Shown: positions 44,930 through 57,232, numbered from the stretch's first letter. The stretch: DNA of 64,000 bases from Spirodela intermedia (GCA_902729315.2 LR746272.1:2266035-2330034), one strand, 5' to 3'. Translations and numbers: made by a program. The notes: a model not told the origin generated them from the sequence alone.

Positions 44930-46900
44930 TAAAGTTTACAAAGAAAATACAAAATGATCTACATATACATTTAAGAAGAGAAAATAATCACAAAGGTGAA
45001 TTTTAAATTACTTTATTTTAAAAATTCTTTGATGAATTAGGAACTACACACAAATTTTCAGTACCTAAAACTCCTTAACTAAATGGAGTCATTGAGAAGA
45101 AAAATATGACCTTAATTGATCTATCTAAAAGCTTGTTGGCAAAATAGTGATATATCTAAACACTTATGGGTTGAGAGTATTAACATGGTATGTTATGTTA
45201 TAAATAGAGTTTAGATTGGATCAAAGTTGAAGAACATTAGCTATTTCAAACCATTCAGATGTAAATGTTTTATTCCCAACAATGGTAAAGAAGAGTTAGA
45301 AAAAGCTGATTAGTAAAGTGATGAGAGAACATTTTAAACTCTGGTGGTTAAAGAATGGATTCATATTAAACTCTTAGAATATATTAAAGTGATTGTGTCA
45401 ACATAAATTTCATACATAATAAAGAAACTAAAGAAGGACAAGAAGAATTACTTTACTTAAAATCGAACACTGATCATGAACATTAATCTAGAACATAGAG
45501 ATATACTAAGAGTCATCTAACGGACAGTGCCATTGAAGATTTAATTGATAGAGTTAGAACTAGATCATAAATTAAAGGAGCAAACTTACATGAAATTCAC
45601 CTCTCAAATTGAATCATAAAATATTAATGTTGGTCTCATAGATTGTGATGGAATAAGTGCTATATAAGATGAATTTGAATAATTTGAGAGGAATGATGTA
45701 TAGCATTTAGTTTCAAAACTTGAACATTAAAATATAATCAGATTTCTTGTTTAGGGATATGTTCAGAAAAAAGGAATAGATTATGAAAAAACTTATGTCT
45801 CTCTTACTAGACTTGATGCAAGTAGAATCATTTTATTAGTTGCATGTGCCAATAATTTTAAAATGAATTAGATGTTAAAAGTGTTTTTCTAAACATACTA
45901 ATCAAAGAAGAAGTGTAGAAACTTCAATGTTCATTAGAAGTAGATAAAAATATATTTTGATTGTTCAAATATACATTAATAATATTATCTTTGGTTTAAG
46001 TGATGAATCATTATGTAATGAATTTTCAACATTGATGAAAAACGAATTCAAAATTAGTATGATGACTTAACTGAATTTATTTCTTAGATCGTTAATCAAA
46101 TAGTTGCAGAATGAAATTTTAATATCTCAAGAAAAATATACTAGAGAACTACTTAATATTCAAAATGAAAGATCTAAAGTCCAAAAAAACACTAATAGGT
46201 ACAAACACGAAATTAGAATCTAATGAATATGGAAAAGAAGTAAATCAAAAATTTACATAAGGATGATCAGATTTTTATTGTATGTAACAGCTAGCCAGCC
46301 TAACATTTTATTCAGTATTTACATGTGTGCTAGATATTAATCAAATTTGAAAGAATGTCACCTTACTACCCTTCAGAAAATCTTTAACTCTCAATTAACA
46401 TAGGTATTAAGTGAATAGTATCTCAAAAACATAAATTTAAATCTTTTAAGATACCGTGATTCAGATTTTTCAAGTTGTAGGATTGATCGCAAGAGCACAA
46501 GTGGCTCATGTTTGTTCTTAGGCATAGTTTAATCTTTTGGAATTCTAAGGAATAGAACTTCATTATTTTATCCACTAGAGAGTTCGAGTATGTGTCTACA
46601 AGAAGCTATTGCACACATATACTTTGGATAAGGTATCAATTGACAGATTATGGGTTGAAATTAAAATTACCAGTGTATTGTGAAAATATTAGTGCACTAA
46701 TCTAGCCAAAAATTTGATTATCTACTCTAGAACAAAGTATATCAAGATCATACACCATTTTATCATGGATCATATAAAAAAAGGGATATTGAACCACAAT
46801 TCATTAAAACATCAAAATAGTTCATTGACATTTTCACAAAACCCTTTCATAAAAATAGATTTAATTCAATTATCTATGAAGTTGGTGTGTGCAAAATGAC
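44930..46900 (+). pseudogene. Ty1/copia (Sirevirus-like) polyprotein relic
   Basis: Decayed integrase, RT and RNase H recognised piecewise in three frames. The integrase end is KTP*LNGVIEKKNMT (from 45,065), then CKCFIPNNGKE. The RT pieces are EFERNDV (near 45,690), GIDYEKTYVSLTRLDASRI (from 45,775) and VQIYINNIIFGLSDESLCNE (from about 45,960), the last two catalytic Asp positions being lost to NN. The RNase H end is SRTKYIKIIHHFIMDHIKKG (46,726 onward). The wording fits Sireviruses (VQIYVDDIIFG-type). Many stops and frameshifts make it long dead. Confidence 0.8.
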
Positions 46901-49900
46901 TGATATTTTACCTTGAGTTCTTGTTAATAGATGAATGAATGATGAAGTCAATCATTTATTTAAAAAATATAGATGAGTCTACTAAAAGAGGGATCAGCCT
47001 CATTGTTTCACTATCATTTTCTATTATATTTCATTGTTTACTTTGTGCAGATGAATTTTTTAAAACATTCAATTTTACAATGTTATTTTAGTTTTATCGC
47101 AATAGTCCTTTAAAGGAATGAATGACACGTGTTATATTATTACATATCTTATAAAGTTTTTATATTGTGTTTATAATATTTCATCTATGAAAAGGTTGAG
47201 GCTTCACTTGTTCCAAAACTCATCTTTTCACTGTTACTTGTCACTTCAAAAATTATCTTCTTACTCTCTCAACCATAAATCTTATGAATATTGTTTATGA
47301 GATTTCTACTTGCATCTCGTAAGTTGTCTAATACATAAATGTATTCTTATTGAACTTTTTCTACATTACAATCTAGCTATCTTCTCTCACACCAAACTTT
47401 GGAACCAAGATGGTTTACACTTGTCATTCCACCCTTCTAACATCCCCTTTTAGAGAATCTAGATTTCATAATCTTTCTGAGAAAAATAAAAACAAAAATA
47501 TTATAATTGACTCTTTACATGATAACTTTGGGCTGTCCTCTCCAATGCATACTCAATCGTCTTTTTCCATTTTAACACTACAAACATTCTATATTTTCAA
47601 ACAATCACCAATTCTCAACACATCAAATAAAGCACTTTGAGACCTTCACAAATCACTCTCCGAAGTCATTAATCAATCAACTTAGAGAACATCAAATATT
47701 TTCTTAAGACTCAACCATCTATGATCTCTCCTACATACACAACAATAGACCCCACAACAATCTCCAAACAAATATCTTACCAACCATATAAACATAACCC
47801 TTTATGTCAATTTTTACAACCTTTCCATCAACTACAGAAATAAATCTTCAACTAGCCGCAACTATTGAAATTCCTATTCCACTAGCCACTGAAAATTCAA
47901 CTCCTACTATAAACACTCCCACTCTACTTGTCACAAAAACTACCTCTCTATGGCTATAGATATTATCTCCCCTCTGAAATAGGAACCCAAGTCCTACGAA
48001 TCAATGACTGACCTTCTTGACTTGTACCTAACACCTCTTGTAGAACTAAAGCACCCACTAAATCACCTTGGCCCAAGAAGACATCCACTATAACTTCATG
48101 AAAAACAAGACTTGTAGAGGAAATTCATTTGAAAGCCTCTCATCTCAAATATCAACCAATTAAACGTTGATGAACCTAACAACCTTCCTCTTCTCCATCT
48201 CATACATATCATTCTCCATTCTTCTCAACTAAGGCTCACAAAGCCAAATTCCAATATATATTTAAGGACAAAAAAAGTCATTTATTTCAAAATTATTAAC
48301 TTGAACTTTTTTGTATCTCAGCATATAAATATGAAATAATTCTTCAATGCCCTTCCACTCACAACTTTTGTTTCTTCTCCAACTAAAAATTATCCAAATC
48401 TGGTCTGACTATTATACAACAATGCCACCAAATACCCTACTAACATTACCTATGTCAAAGGAATCCTAATTGGTGCTACCCTCAAAGTTATAAATGTAGT
48501 CCTTGATTTACCCTCTGGACCTTCGCTCACTATTGACTGAATTATTTTAAATATTTTTTTGTCAAAGTTGGTTGGCATGTAGAATGTCTACTAAGACATT
48601 TTGTATTCCATTGTCCTACTGAGTCATGTATTTTCTCATCGGCCATGCCATATGGCACAAAAGTAATACATTTGATATGATATTTGATAAATTCATGCCA
48701 ATCTTATATTACCTAGTTAATTGCATTAACTTTGACCTCGGTTCTATCTTCTTGGATCAAATGAGGATAGTCCTCAAGTATGATCTCACTCTTCCCCTTG
48801 GTGTCATCACCACTTACATATTTCAATACTTCAATGTAGACATCTCTGCCAAATAATCAATCAATAGTTATCCTCATGATCTCAATGATAAATTTACTAT
48901 TCACCTAATAGATTATCTTTAAGTTGATGATTAGTGGCTCCATCATCTTTTTTTTCTACCTCAACATATTTCTCTCATGCTCTTACATTCCTTGACATCC
49001 TACCAATCATTGAAAAATTCAACAAGAGTATAGAACAAATAGAGTAGCAACTTAAGGCAATTGAAGAATGATTTCAAAATCAATTTCGAAGTTCAAATCA
49101 GTTTTCTCATGATCTCACATCAGACTAGAATATTTACATAGTTGATTGTTCTCTTAAACTTCTTTTATGTATCTATTTTTGATATTTACAAAAGGGGGAG
49201 AAAATAATGATAAAAGGTGTGAAAACTGGATGAGTGCATGGACTTAGAGGGAGCACTTGTTTAGGGGGAGGATTATATATAACCAAATGATTATTATTTA
49301 TTATCTAATTATATCATATGACTATTTTGAATGTTTGTTTATTTAATATTGGAATGTTCACATACACACATATTGATAATGTGTGTATCTACTATAATTG
49401 TGTGAACCCTTGTGTCATCATAGTGATACTTATTTATATGGATGCAAATTAAATGTGATGAACCGATTGATGAACTTAATTGATTTCTCATCTGTGTTGA
49501 ATAGATTGTCATGTAAATAAATTTTATTGAATCAATATTTTAGGTGTCAAAAAGCAAGATGCTGTTGATTTTGATGCTACTAAGCAAAAATTTATTCACA
49601 AAATATTTACATAAAATTTATTGAACATTTGTTTAGTAATAAATTTATTTCATAAATACATGTTACAAGTCTAATATCTTAGAGAAGCGTTCGAAAATAT
49701 ATTGATGATACTCAAATAATCTTATACCTAACAATGAATTCAAAGAGTTATATCCTTGAGATATGCTTATGTTAAATATAATGTAACATCATATAAATTG
49801 AACAGAAGTTCAGAAAAAAAAAGTGTCTACATATGTGACTAAGTATTTAGAAAATCATAAAAATACAAACTCACTTGCAAGATTTGAAATAATGATCTAA

Positions 49901-50725
49901 GTGGGGAAGTTGAAAGTCTCAACAAGAAAAACACTTGAGAGATCAAAGTATATGAAGTCAAGTGTAAGATTCAAACTCAAAACTTAAGCAACAAAAGGAC
50001 GAAACTCACAATAGGCAAAATAGTTGAAAATTACAGAAAAACTAAGTCATTGGCAAGATTCAAAATTGAAACCCTAGCAACAACACACAAGAAAGTTGAT
50101 TAGAGAGATATGAATAATATCAAAATTTCAATGTCTAAGATATCATTCAAATTAAAAACCTACTCAATTATAGAAATGAAGCACCCTTGTGAAAATGATC
50201 CTCAATAGATAATATGAATAATTTTAGTGAAATACATGGACAAAATGATATATCAAATAAATTTTTTTGGACTCAACCCTAAAAGCAAAAAGGATCCTTT
50301 CAAGTGCTGCAGCTGTACGAACAATGAGTTTCAAAATCATAAATGAACAAAAATCAATGCCAGGCATTCTGGATAGTAACAAATCAACAAAATATGTAAG
50401 GATAACAAACAAGCTCAATGACCTTATTTGAGCTCGACCTCAGAAGCAAAGATAACTATTGATGAATCACAAATTTTTAAACTAAGCTTCACACATAATT
50501 TATGAGAGAACAGTAAGCCTCCAAGTAATGATCAGAGGTCAATGCCACGCATTTTAGATAGTCTCATGTAAGTAAAATAAGTGGAGAAAATAATAAACTC
50601 AACAATCTTATTTGAGCTCAACCTTGAAAGAAAAATATATTTTTTAATATATTATCAATCTTCAAATAAAATATCAAGGACAACTAACATGTGAATAGCA
50701 AACTTTGAACTAAAGAAAAAAAATA
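46901..50725 (+). mobile_element. 3' part of the copia relic, post-pol region
   Basis: About 2.2 kb without protein motifs follows pol, then a purine tract (ACAAAAGGGGGAGAAAATAATG at about 49,190), then A+T-rich sequence that probably includes a degraded 3' LTR. Sireviruses have an extra region between pol and the 3' LTR, which fits. Boundaries are uncertain. Confidence 0.45.
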
Positions 50726-50993
50726 CAATGGTGAATTTTGAGATGGAATAATATACTTGATGTGGAGTCCTCAAAAGTGAATGTAGGTCGATGGAGTTCA
50801 CCAAACCACTCTAAAATCTAGTATGAACTATTTTTTATTTGCTTGCTTCTTTATATTACTATAAAGATGTAAATGAGATATTCTTTAAAAAATTAAAAGA
50901 TGATTCATCCCCCTCCTCTTGAATTATTCAGTCATTTATGGATTGACATAAGAGACTATTTTCATAGAGGGCATTGGGTTTCATTTACACACC
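50726..50993 (+). repeat. 268-bp direct repeat, right copy
   Basis: Near-identical, same-orientation copy of 34,731-34,998. It is truncated exactly where the 1.9-kb LTR-like unit begins at 50,994. Confidence 0.85.
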
Positions 50994-52908
50994 TAATGGT
51001 GAGTGGGACCCGTCTCCATCAGCTTAGGAGACACCGGCAGTGTGAGTTCAGCCTGATCGACGTGCGAAGACGAAGGAGCCTGGCTTTTTCTATACAGCCT
51101 ATCCCTTTAGGAGAACGACATTCCACCTCCGTGACGACGACAAGCTCGAGCTCACCCTTATCTTTCTTTGTATTTTCATGTTGACTTGTTGGGCCTCGCG
51201 TTTGTGTGTTAGCGGGCCCAATTCTATGTGTGTGTTGTTGTTTGTGTCTCCCTTTCTTTAAGATTTTATTAGGTCTCTCTTTTGAGGCCAAATTAAAATC
51301 CTAAGGGGGGGGACCTATGTGTCTTTCCTTTTGGGCCTCTTTTGGGGCTTATTTGGGTCTTCATTTGAGGCCCACTTAAGCACCATAAGAGGGCCCTCCT
51401 CTTTCTCCTTTTAGGGGAGCTTATTGGGTCTCTCTTTTAGAGGCCCAATAAGCCCCTTTTGTAGCCTTTTTCTGGCTTGAGGGCCTCAAGTGGGCCCCCC
51501 TCCCCTTAGCCCACTTGTGGGCCCTATATAAGGGGAGGTAGGACCCCCCCTCAACAAGAAGCACCGAATTTTGTGAGAGATTATCGTTTGTGAGTTACCT
51601 TCTTCGTGACCTAGGATAGGGAGGGAAGGAGGGAGTGGAAGGCCGTCGATACCCTTTAAGGACTTTGTTCATCGTGACGCTGCTGCCTGAGAAGTCCCGC
51701 CGCCGCCTAAGACCAACTGCCACTACTGAACATCTTCATTGCCACCCGTGAGATCGCTGCCGTCACCGGACGAAACGGTCACAGTTGCCGCTGCAACCGC
51801 CGCGGCCTCTACTAGAACCCCATCACACTGTTGTGACGAAAGGGGCTTGCTTCGCCTCCCTACTAGCCGTCGCCGAGCACTCCACCGGAGTCTATTGACT
51901 CCTAGTTCGACTGCCCCCTCTTCCTTCGGAACTCCACCATAAACTCGCCGGAGCTGCCATCCGCCGCTCCGCCTAGTCGCTGGCCGTTCGCCGATGAACG
52001 CCTTCCTGCTGCTGATGTTGGGAGAGACCCTGCTGCTGTGCCGACGAGCCAGATCCAGTCCAAGCTTTGCACAAGCCCTTGCCAGAGTTTCTCGACGATC
52101 CGCCGCCGTCGCGTTGTTTCTGGTGCCGCCTAGACCAGGAGGGCTCAACCCTCCCTGGTATCGTCGGCCGAGATCGTCTCCTTCGTCTGCTCCGCTTCCC
52201 GGTGCCTCCAGAGAAAGCCGATCCTTCCGACAACAGTTGGGCTTCCGCCTAACTACCGACGCTCGGCATTCCCGCCGAAATGCCACCACCGTGCGCGCCC
52301 TGCGCGCCGGCTCCTACGGCCCGCATGACCTGGCGCCGCCGCCAGCGTGCCCTAAGGCACGCCACACGGCTTGCCGCGTACACCCGCTAGCGTGCCCTTC
52401 AGCCCACCAGCGGGCCCACGCCCACGCCGACCACGCCACACCTTACGACGACGACTACTGTGACTCTCGACCAGGACCGACCATCGATGTTGAGCATTGC
52501 TCTTCACCAGACGTCTCTACTTACGTCGAGTCTCCACTCCGTCACGACCCACCGGGCTACGCAACCCCGAAGGTTAGCTCTGTACCCCCTTCTTACTTAA
52601 GTTTAATTATCTTTTGAAAGGTTTTCTCGGCTCATTTCCACCGCCATCTAGAGAACGTAGACAGGATAGGACGGGTTATAGGATCGTGACTTCTGACGCT
52701 GCGTCAGACTCGTCACCGTTCGTGATCTGCAGCCCTAGGCTACTTCACGACGACTGTTCCGCCATCTGTCCAAACATGGACCAAGAGGGTCTCACACTTA
52801 CCATCGTCAAGTGTTTCCCTGAGTTGTCCTAGGTTGATAGTGCATATTGGTACGCCTACCTGTACTTAGGTTAGGTGGTCTGACCTAGAGTCTAGGGTCC
52901 ATACATTC
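50994..52908 (+). repeat. 1.9-kb LTR-like unit, copy 1
   Basis: Begins TAATGGTGAGTGGGACCCG and has a promoter-like CCCTATATAAGGGGAGG block at about 51,530, followed by a 5'-leader-like stretch (TGTGAGAGATTATCG) and a G+C-rich half. Its first 1.1 kb recurs in direct orientation immediately downstream. It is consistent with an LTR, but no internal retroelement sequence lies between the copies. Open frames in the G+C-rich part are proline/arginine-rich noise. Confidence 0.65.
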
Positions 52909-53997
52909 TGATGGCGAGCGGGACCCATCTCCATCAGCTCTGGAGACACCAGCATTCCGAGTTCAGCCCGATCGACGTGCAAAGATGAAGGAGCCTAGCT
53001 TTCGCTACACAGCCTAGCCCTTCGGGACGACGACATTCCACCTCCACAACAACGACGAGCTGGAGCTCACCCTTATCTTTCTTTGTATTTTCACGTTGAC
53101 TTGTTGGGCCTCGCATTTGTGTGTTAGCGAGCCCAATTCTATGTGTGTGTGTTGTTGTTTATGTCTCCCTTTCTTTAGGATTTTATTAGGTCTCTCTTTT
53201 GAGGCCCAATTAAAACCCTAAGGGGGGGGACCTATGTGTCTTTCCTTTTGGGCCTCTTTTGGGGCTTATTTGGGTCTTCATTTGAGGCCCACTTAAGCTT
53301 ATTAGGTCTCTCTTTTAGAGGCCCAATAAGCCCCTTTTGTAGCCTTTTGTGGCTTATGGGCTTGAGGACCTCAAGTGGGCCCACCTCCCCTTAGCCCACT
53401 TGTGGGCCCTATATAATGGGAGGTAGGGACCCCTCTCAAGAAGTGCCGAATTTTGTGAGAGATTATCGTTTTGTGAGTACCTTCTTCGTGACCTAGGATA
53501 GGGATGGAAGGAGGGAGAGGAAGGCCGTCGATACCCCCTCTAAGGGCTTCGTTCGTCGTGACGCTGCTGCCTGAGAAGTCCTGCTGCTGCCTGAGACCAC
53601 TGCCGCCGCCGGACATCTCATTGCCACCCGGGAGATCGCCGCCGTCACCAGACGAAACGGACGCAGTTGCCGCTGCGACTGCTGCCGCCTCTGTTGGAAC
53701 CCTGTCACGCTGTTGTGATGAAAGGGGCTTGCTTCGCCTCCTTACGAGCCGTCGCCGAGCACTCCACCAGAGTCTCTTGACTCCTGGTTCGACTGACACC
53801 TCTTCCTCTGGAACTCCACCATAAACTTGCCGGAGCCACCATCCGCCACTCTGCCCAATTGCTGGCCGTTCACCGACGAACGCCTACTTGCCGCTGACAT
53901 TGAGAGAGACCCTGCTGTTGTGCCGACAAGCTAGATCCAGCCCAAGCTCCTCACAGGCCCCGCCAGAGTTTCCCGATGATCCACTGCCATCGTGTCG
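52909..53997 (+). repeat. 1.9-kb LTR-like unit, copy 2, cut by the Athila-like element
   Basis: Begins TGATGGCGAGCGGGACCCA and follows copy 1 with a small deletion (the block AGCACCATAAGAGGGCCCTCC is missing), until the gypsy LTR starts at 53,998. The remainder of the unit should lie beyond the right window edge if the insertion is simple. Confidence 0.7.
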
Positions 53998-55099
53998 TGA
54001 CGTGACTCAGTCGTTGTATATTAAATCATGCAAATCTAAAATTTATAAAACTAGAAAATACGAATTTTCAGATATTTAGAAGTATTTCTGAATAAATATA
54101 TCAATTATAATTCAATAAAACTTCCAAAAATAGCGGTAATTTTCCAGGTCGATCACAGGGATGTAATATAATATCTGGTAATTATTCAAAATTTTTCTCA
54201 ATGAATACGATTTTCTATGAATTTTATACTAGGAAATGAAAAGGGCATATATTTAAAATTCACGAAAAAAAAGGAAATAAGGGTGCGGACGTCAAGATGA
54301 CATCAGCGCCCGGCGAACGCGAATCGGGCGGAAACAGAGTTCCACCCGGCGATTCTTACGTAAGCGATTACAGACGATTTAATTAATCAAATTAAGATCT
54401 GTAAAAGCCGGAAGAATCGTAATTGAACGAAGTATATTTTGGTAAATTAAAATCACACAAAGTATCACTAAATGAAGCGTAAATTAAATTGAAAGTAGGA
54501 AAACAGAGTTCCGGCGTCGCGATGGCGATGCGTCGGTGATGCACCGGAATCCTGAGCGTTCGGGAGGATTGTTGTGCAGTGTCCACGGCCTCGAAGGCTC
54601 TCCTTGCACAAAGATGACGTGGGCAATCTCTAGATCTTCTTGAGAAATCTAGAGATCACTGAAATGGGTCGTCGAGTCGTCTCCGGCGGTTGTCACCCGG
54701 CGGAGCGAAAAAACGACGACTTGGCGACTCTCCGGCGGCTGTCACCCCTTCTGGATGGAGGTGTGGCGCGTGTCAGGGAGCTTCATCCTTAGGTCCGCGC
54801 AGCAAGAGGTGGCTCTTCATCGCATCTGGTATGCTCTCAGGAGGTGGCAACTCGTCTCCCGGCGGATCGTCCTCTTCCCGACGACGGCTTGTTCGTCGAT
54901 CAATCGGAGATGATTTACTCGATGGATTCGCGATCCTTTTATCGCGAATCGTTCAACAATTTTAGTAGCAATGCTCCGCGAATCGCGTTGACGAGATTTT
55001 CGCTAATGATCCAGCGATTCTCGTTGCTTAATCCTTCACCGGCGATCTGCAGGAAAGTCGCGATAATCAGATAAAAATATATGAATTTTGACTCTGGGA

Positions 55100-55110
55100 G
55101 GATTCGAACC
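55100..55110 (-). promoter_or_regulatory. B-box-like motif in the 3' LTR
   Basis: Exact GGTTCGAATCC on the minus (element sense) strand. A convincing tRNA cloverleaf is not present around it. Confidence 0.45.
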
Positions 55111-55156
55111 CGCGCCGGTTGTCCGCCCCTGCTGAGGAAGGTGTGACGCGGGTTTA

Positions 55157-55199
55157 GTCCCACATCAGTTGCGCGCCGATTTTTTGGGCGAATATATAG
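55157..55199 (+). promoter_or_regulatory. snRNA-type promoter (USE + TATA) in the 3' LTR
   Basis: GTCCCACATCA (55157-55167), then exactly 25 bp, then TATATAG (55193-55199), antisense to the element. The plant snRNA USE consensus is RTCCCACATCG. A USE-TATA distance one helical turn shorter than in Pol II snRNA genes marks Pol III (U6-type) promoters. Confidence 0.65.
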
Positions 55200-55221
55200 T
55201 AATGTTAGCTTTCTAAGCAAA

Positions 55222-55435
55222 GTTCATTCTCTCGCGTGTACGACCACTGATTGCCCCACAGCCGGCTGGCCACTGGTGACGTGGAAGGGGAGTGGCGCAC
55301 ACGTGCCCCTATCGGTCCAAGCCACTCGAGCCCCTACTCGGGGCTGCTCGCGGCTACTCCTCGACTGAGCTTCCGACCCGCTTGCGGGCCCGGCTGGCCG
55401 GCGGGTGGGTCCCCCCCTCATTTTGTCTTATTTTT
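55222..55435 (+). ncRNA. Candidate antisense Pol III transcript from the LTR
   Basis: About 200 bp downstream of the predicted start (TATA plus about 25-30) are G+C-rich and contain no run of four T until TTTT at 55,421 and TTTTT at 55,431, the form expected of a Pol III unit. It belongs to no known RNA family I recognise. This is a prediction from promoter and terminator layout only. Confidence 0.3.
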
Positions 55436-55642
55436 ATTTCTTTTTCTTCATTTATCTCAAAAGCAAGACTGTAAAAATCAAATAAATTCATGTAAAATCA
55501 CATAATTACCTAATAATTCACATTAATTAATTGAAAACCACTTTTCACACTTTAACACAAATATAAGTCTATTTATCATGAGTTAAGGCTAAAACTATAT
55601 TATTTACTAATTATTAACTCATGATAATGAAGACTTATCACA

Positions 55643-55653
55643 CCCCCTAAGTT
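55643..55653 (-). other. Polypurine tract of the Athila-like element
   Basis: On the element strand AACTTAGGGGG directly abuts the LTR start TGTGATAAG. This is the plus-strand priming site for reverse transcription. Confidence 0.75.
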
Positions 55654-57232
55654 AAATCATTGCTAGTCCCTTAGCAATGGAATTACGAAAATAAAAATTT
55701 AAAAATCTCAAACATCATATTTCAATACAGAAAGAAAAAAAATACAATTAGAAATGATGCACCTTTAGATACTTTGGATTCTTATATCAAGTATTTAAGA
55801 ATGATGTCAAGCACTTAAATGTTTAAACACTCCTTGGAATAACAATCTAAACTTCACTTCTTCTATTCACATCTTTATCACTTCTTCACTCATAGATGTA
55901 TTTACAAGATGTTCCAATTATCAATACTCATCCAAGAATAATATTGATCCTACATTTCCCTTTTTTTATGACTTGATTTTTGAAGTTTGCACTATATTTC
56001 TTCTTTCTTTATATATAGTGGATAAGTAGCTTTTCCTGTAGATAAATTTCGACAATAAGAATGATGTCTCACACCCTCCATGTGTACTCTTCATTTTCAA
56101 GGCTTTCACTTTATCCACTTATTTTGCAGCAAGTGTTTTTCTATACACAATTTTCGACAATGAGAATGATCTCTCACATCCTTCATGTGTACTCTTCGTT
56201 TCTAGATTTTTCACATTGCTCTCTCTTTTTTTTTTCGAAATAAGTGATTTCTCCTCACAAGTCCTATAGATCAGGGTGCAAAAATCTCCATTAAACTCAA
56301 ATGATCAATCAAATTTTCACATCAAGTAAATATTATCCATCAAGATCATGAAGTGAAAATCTGTAAAATCAAATCCATGTTATCTATCATGTATCCAAGG
56401 AGTATTCCAACATTTCATGCTACTAGATCATTCTTTTGACTCAATAATAATCTTCCTAGTATCTTTTGGTATCAATCAATCTAATTGATTTAATTTTTCA
56501 TGCATGCAATATGATGTAAGAAATTTGTAAATTAGATAGTTCTGACAGTTCTGTTTTTTGTTTTCAGTTCTATTTTAGCAGCAATAAATTTGTCAAAAAT
56601 AAATCAAAACTATCTTCTTTATAGCTGTAATTTCGAATTTCAGTAATATATGTCTAGGGGATTGAAATGTGAGAAAAGGGTCTCTATAATTTCAAATTTT
56701 GGGTTGTTTTTTTGTCTGCTGTTTTTGACAGTCTGTTGTTCCTGACGGAAAACCAGAAAATAGATGCTACAGTTTTTCCGAATTTTATTTATTTTTTTAT
56801 TTTTTTAGTTGCTGTTCTAAGTTGAATAAAATGCAAACATATGTTCTTGATCATCCTACAGCATAAATTAATAATGAATACTTCACCCCCCAACTTAAAA
56901 ATGACATTGTCTTCAATGACACAGAAAAATCGGAATAGAATATGCAGAAAATATAATTTTCAAGTGAAGCATGCATATATGCAAAGTTTAGCATTAAAAA
57001 TGTTGTCATAAATGATAAAGCTCCGAAAGACATCACCTCAACCTCGTTTTTAATTTTCCACTTCGTCTTACATGCCTCCTTTTGCACTTTTTCGAAAAAA
57101 CAAATACAGAAACAAGTACTGCAAAATTCTAAGAAAAATAGAGCTTAAAAAAATCAAACAAAATGAAATAAAAACCATGGGTTGCCTCCCATGCAGCGCT
57201 GAATTTAATGTCTCCTGCTGGACTCCTTGATC
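55654..57232 (-). mobile_element. Non-coding 3' internal region of the Athila-like element
   Basis: About 1.6 kb between integrase and the polypurine tract, where some Athila elements carry an env-like frame; none is left here. A tandem pair of about 100 bp (TTTCGACAATAAGAATGATG and TTTCGACAATGAGAATGATC, both followed by CATGTGTACTCTTC) lies at 56,045-56,215. Confidence 0.65.

Larger units (their letters stand above)
53998..55642 (-). mobile_element. 3' LTR of the Athila-like gypsy element
   Basis: 1,645 bp with TG...CA ends on the plus strand (TGACGTGACTCAGTCG to GACTTATCACA). The right-hand LTR begins identically at 62,728. Over the first 180 bp the two agree at roughly 90-95 per cent by eye, most differences being transitions. 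The element lies on the minus strand, so this left copy is its 3' LTR. Confidence 0.88.

Noticed and set aside
51994-52617. 207-codon plus-strand open frame in the LTR-like unit
   Set aside because: Proline/arginine/serine-rich product of a G+C-rich repeat, not conserved as a frame in the second copy, with opposite-strand frames equally long.
54392-54586. 64-codon minus-strand frame repeated at 63,121-63,315 and 31,837-32,031
   Set aside because: Recurs only because the LTR is repeated. There is no start-context or domain support and it is interrupted in divergent copies, though its frame stays open in three LTRs.
55081-55170. Possible tRNA gene around GGTTCGAATCC
   Set aside because: No matching acceptor stem, no convincing A box or anticodon arm. 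Only the B-box-like loop is present.
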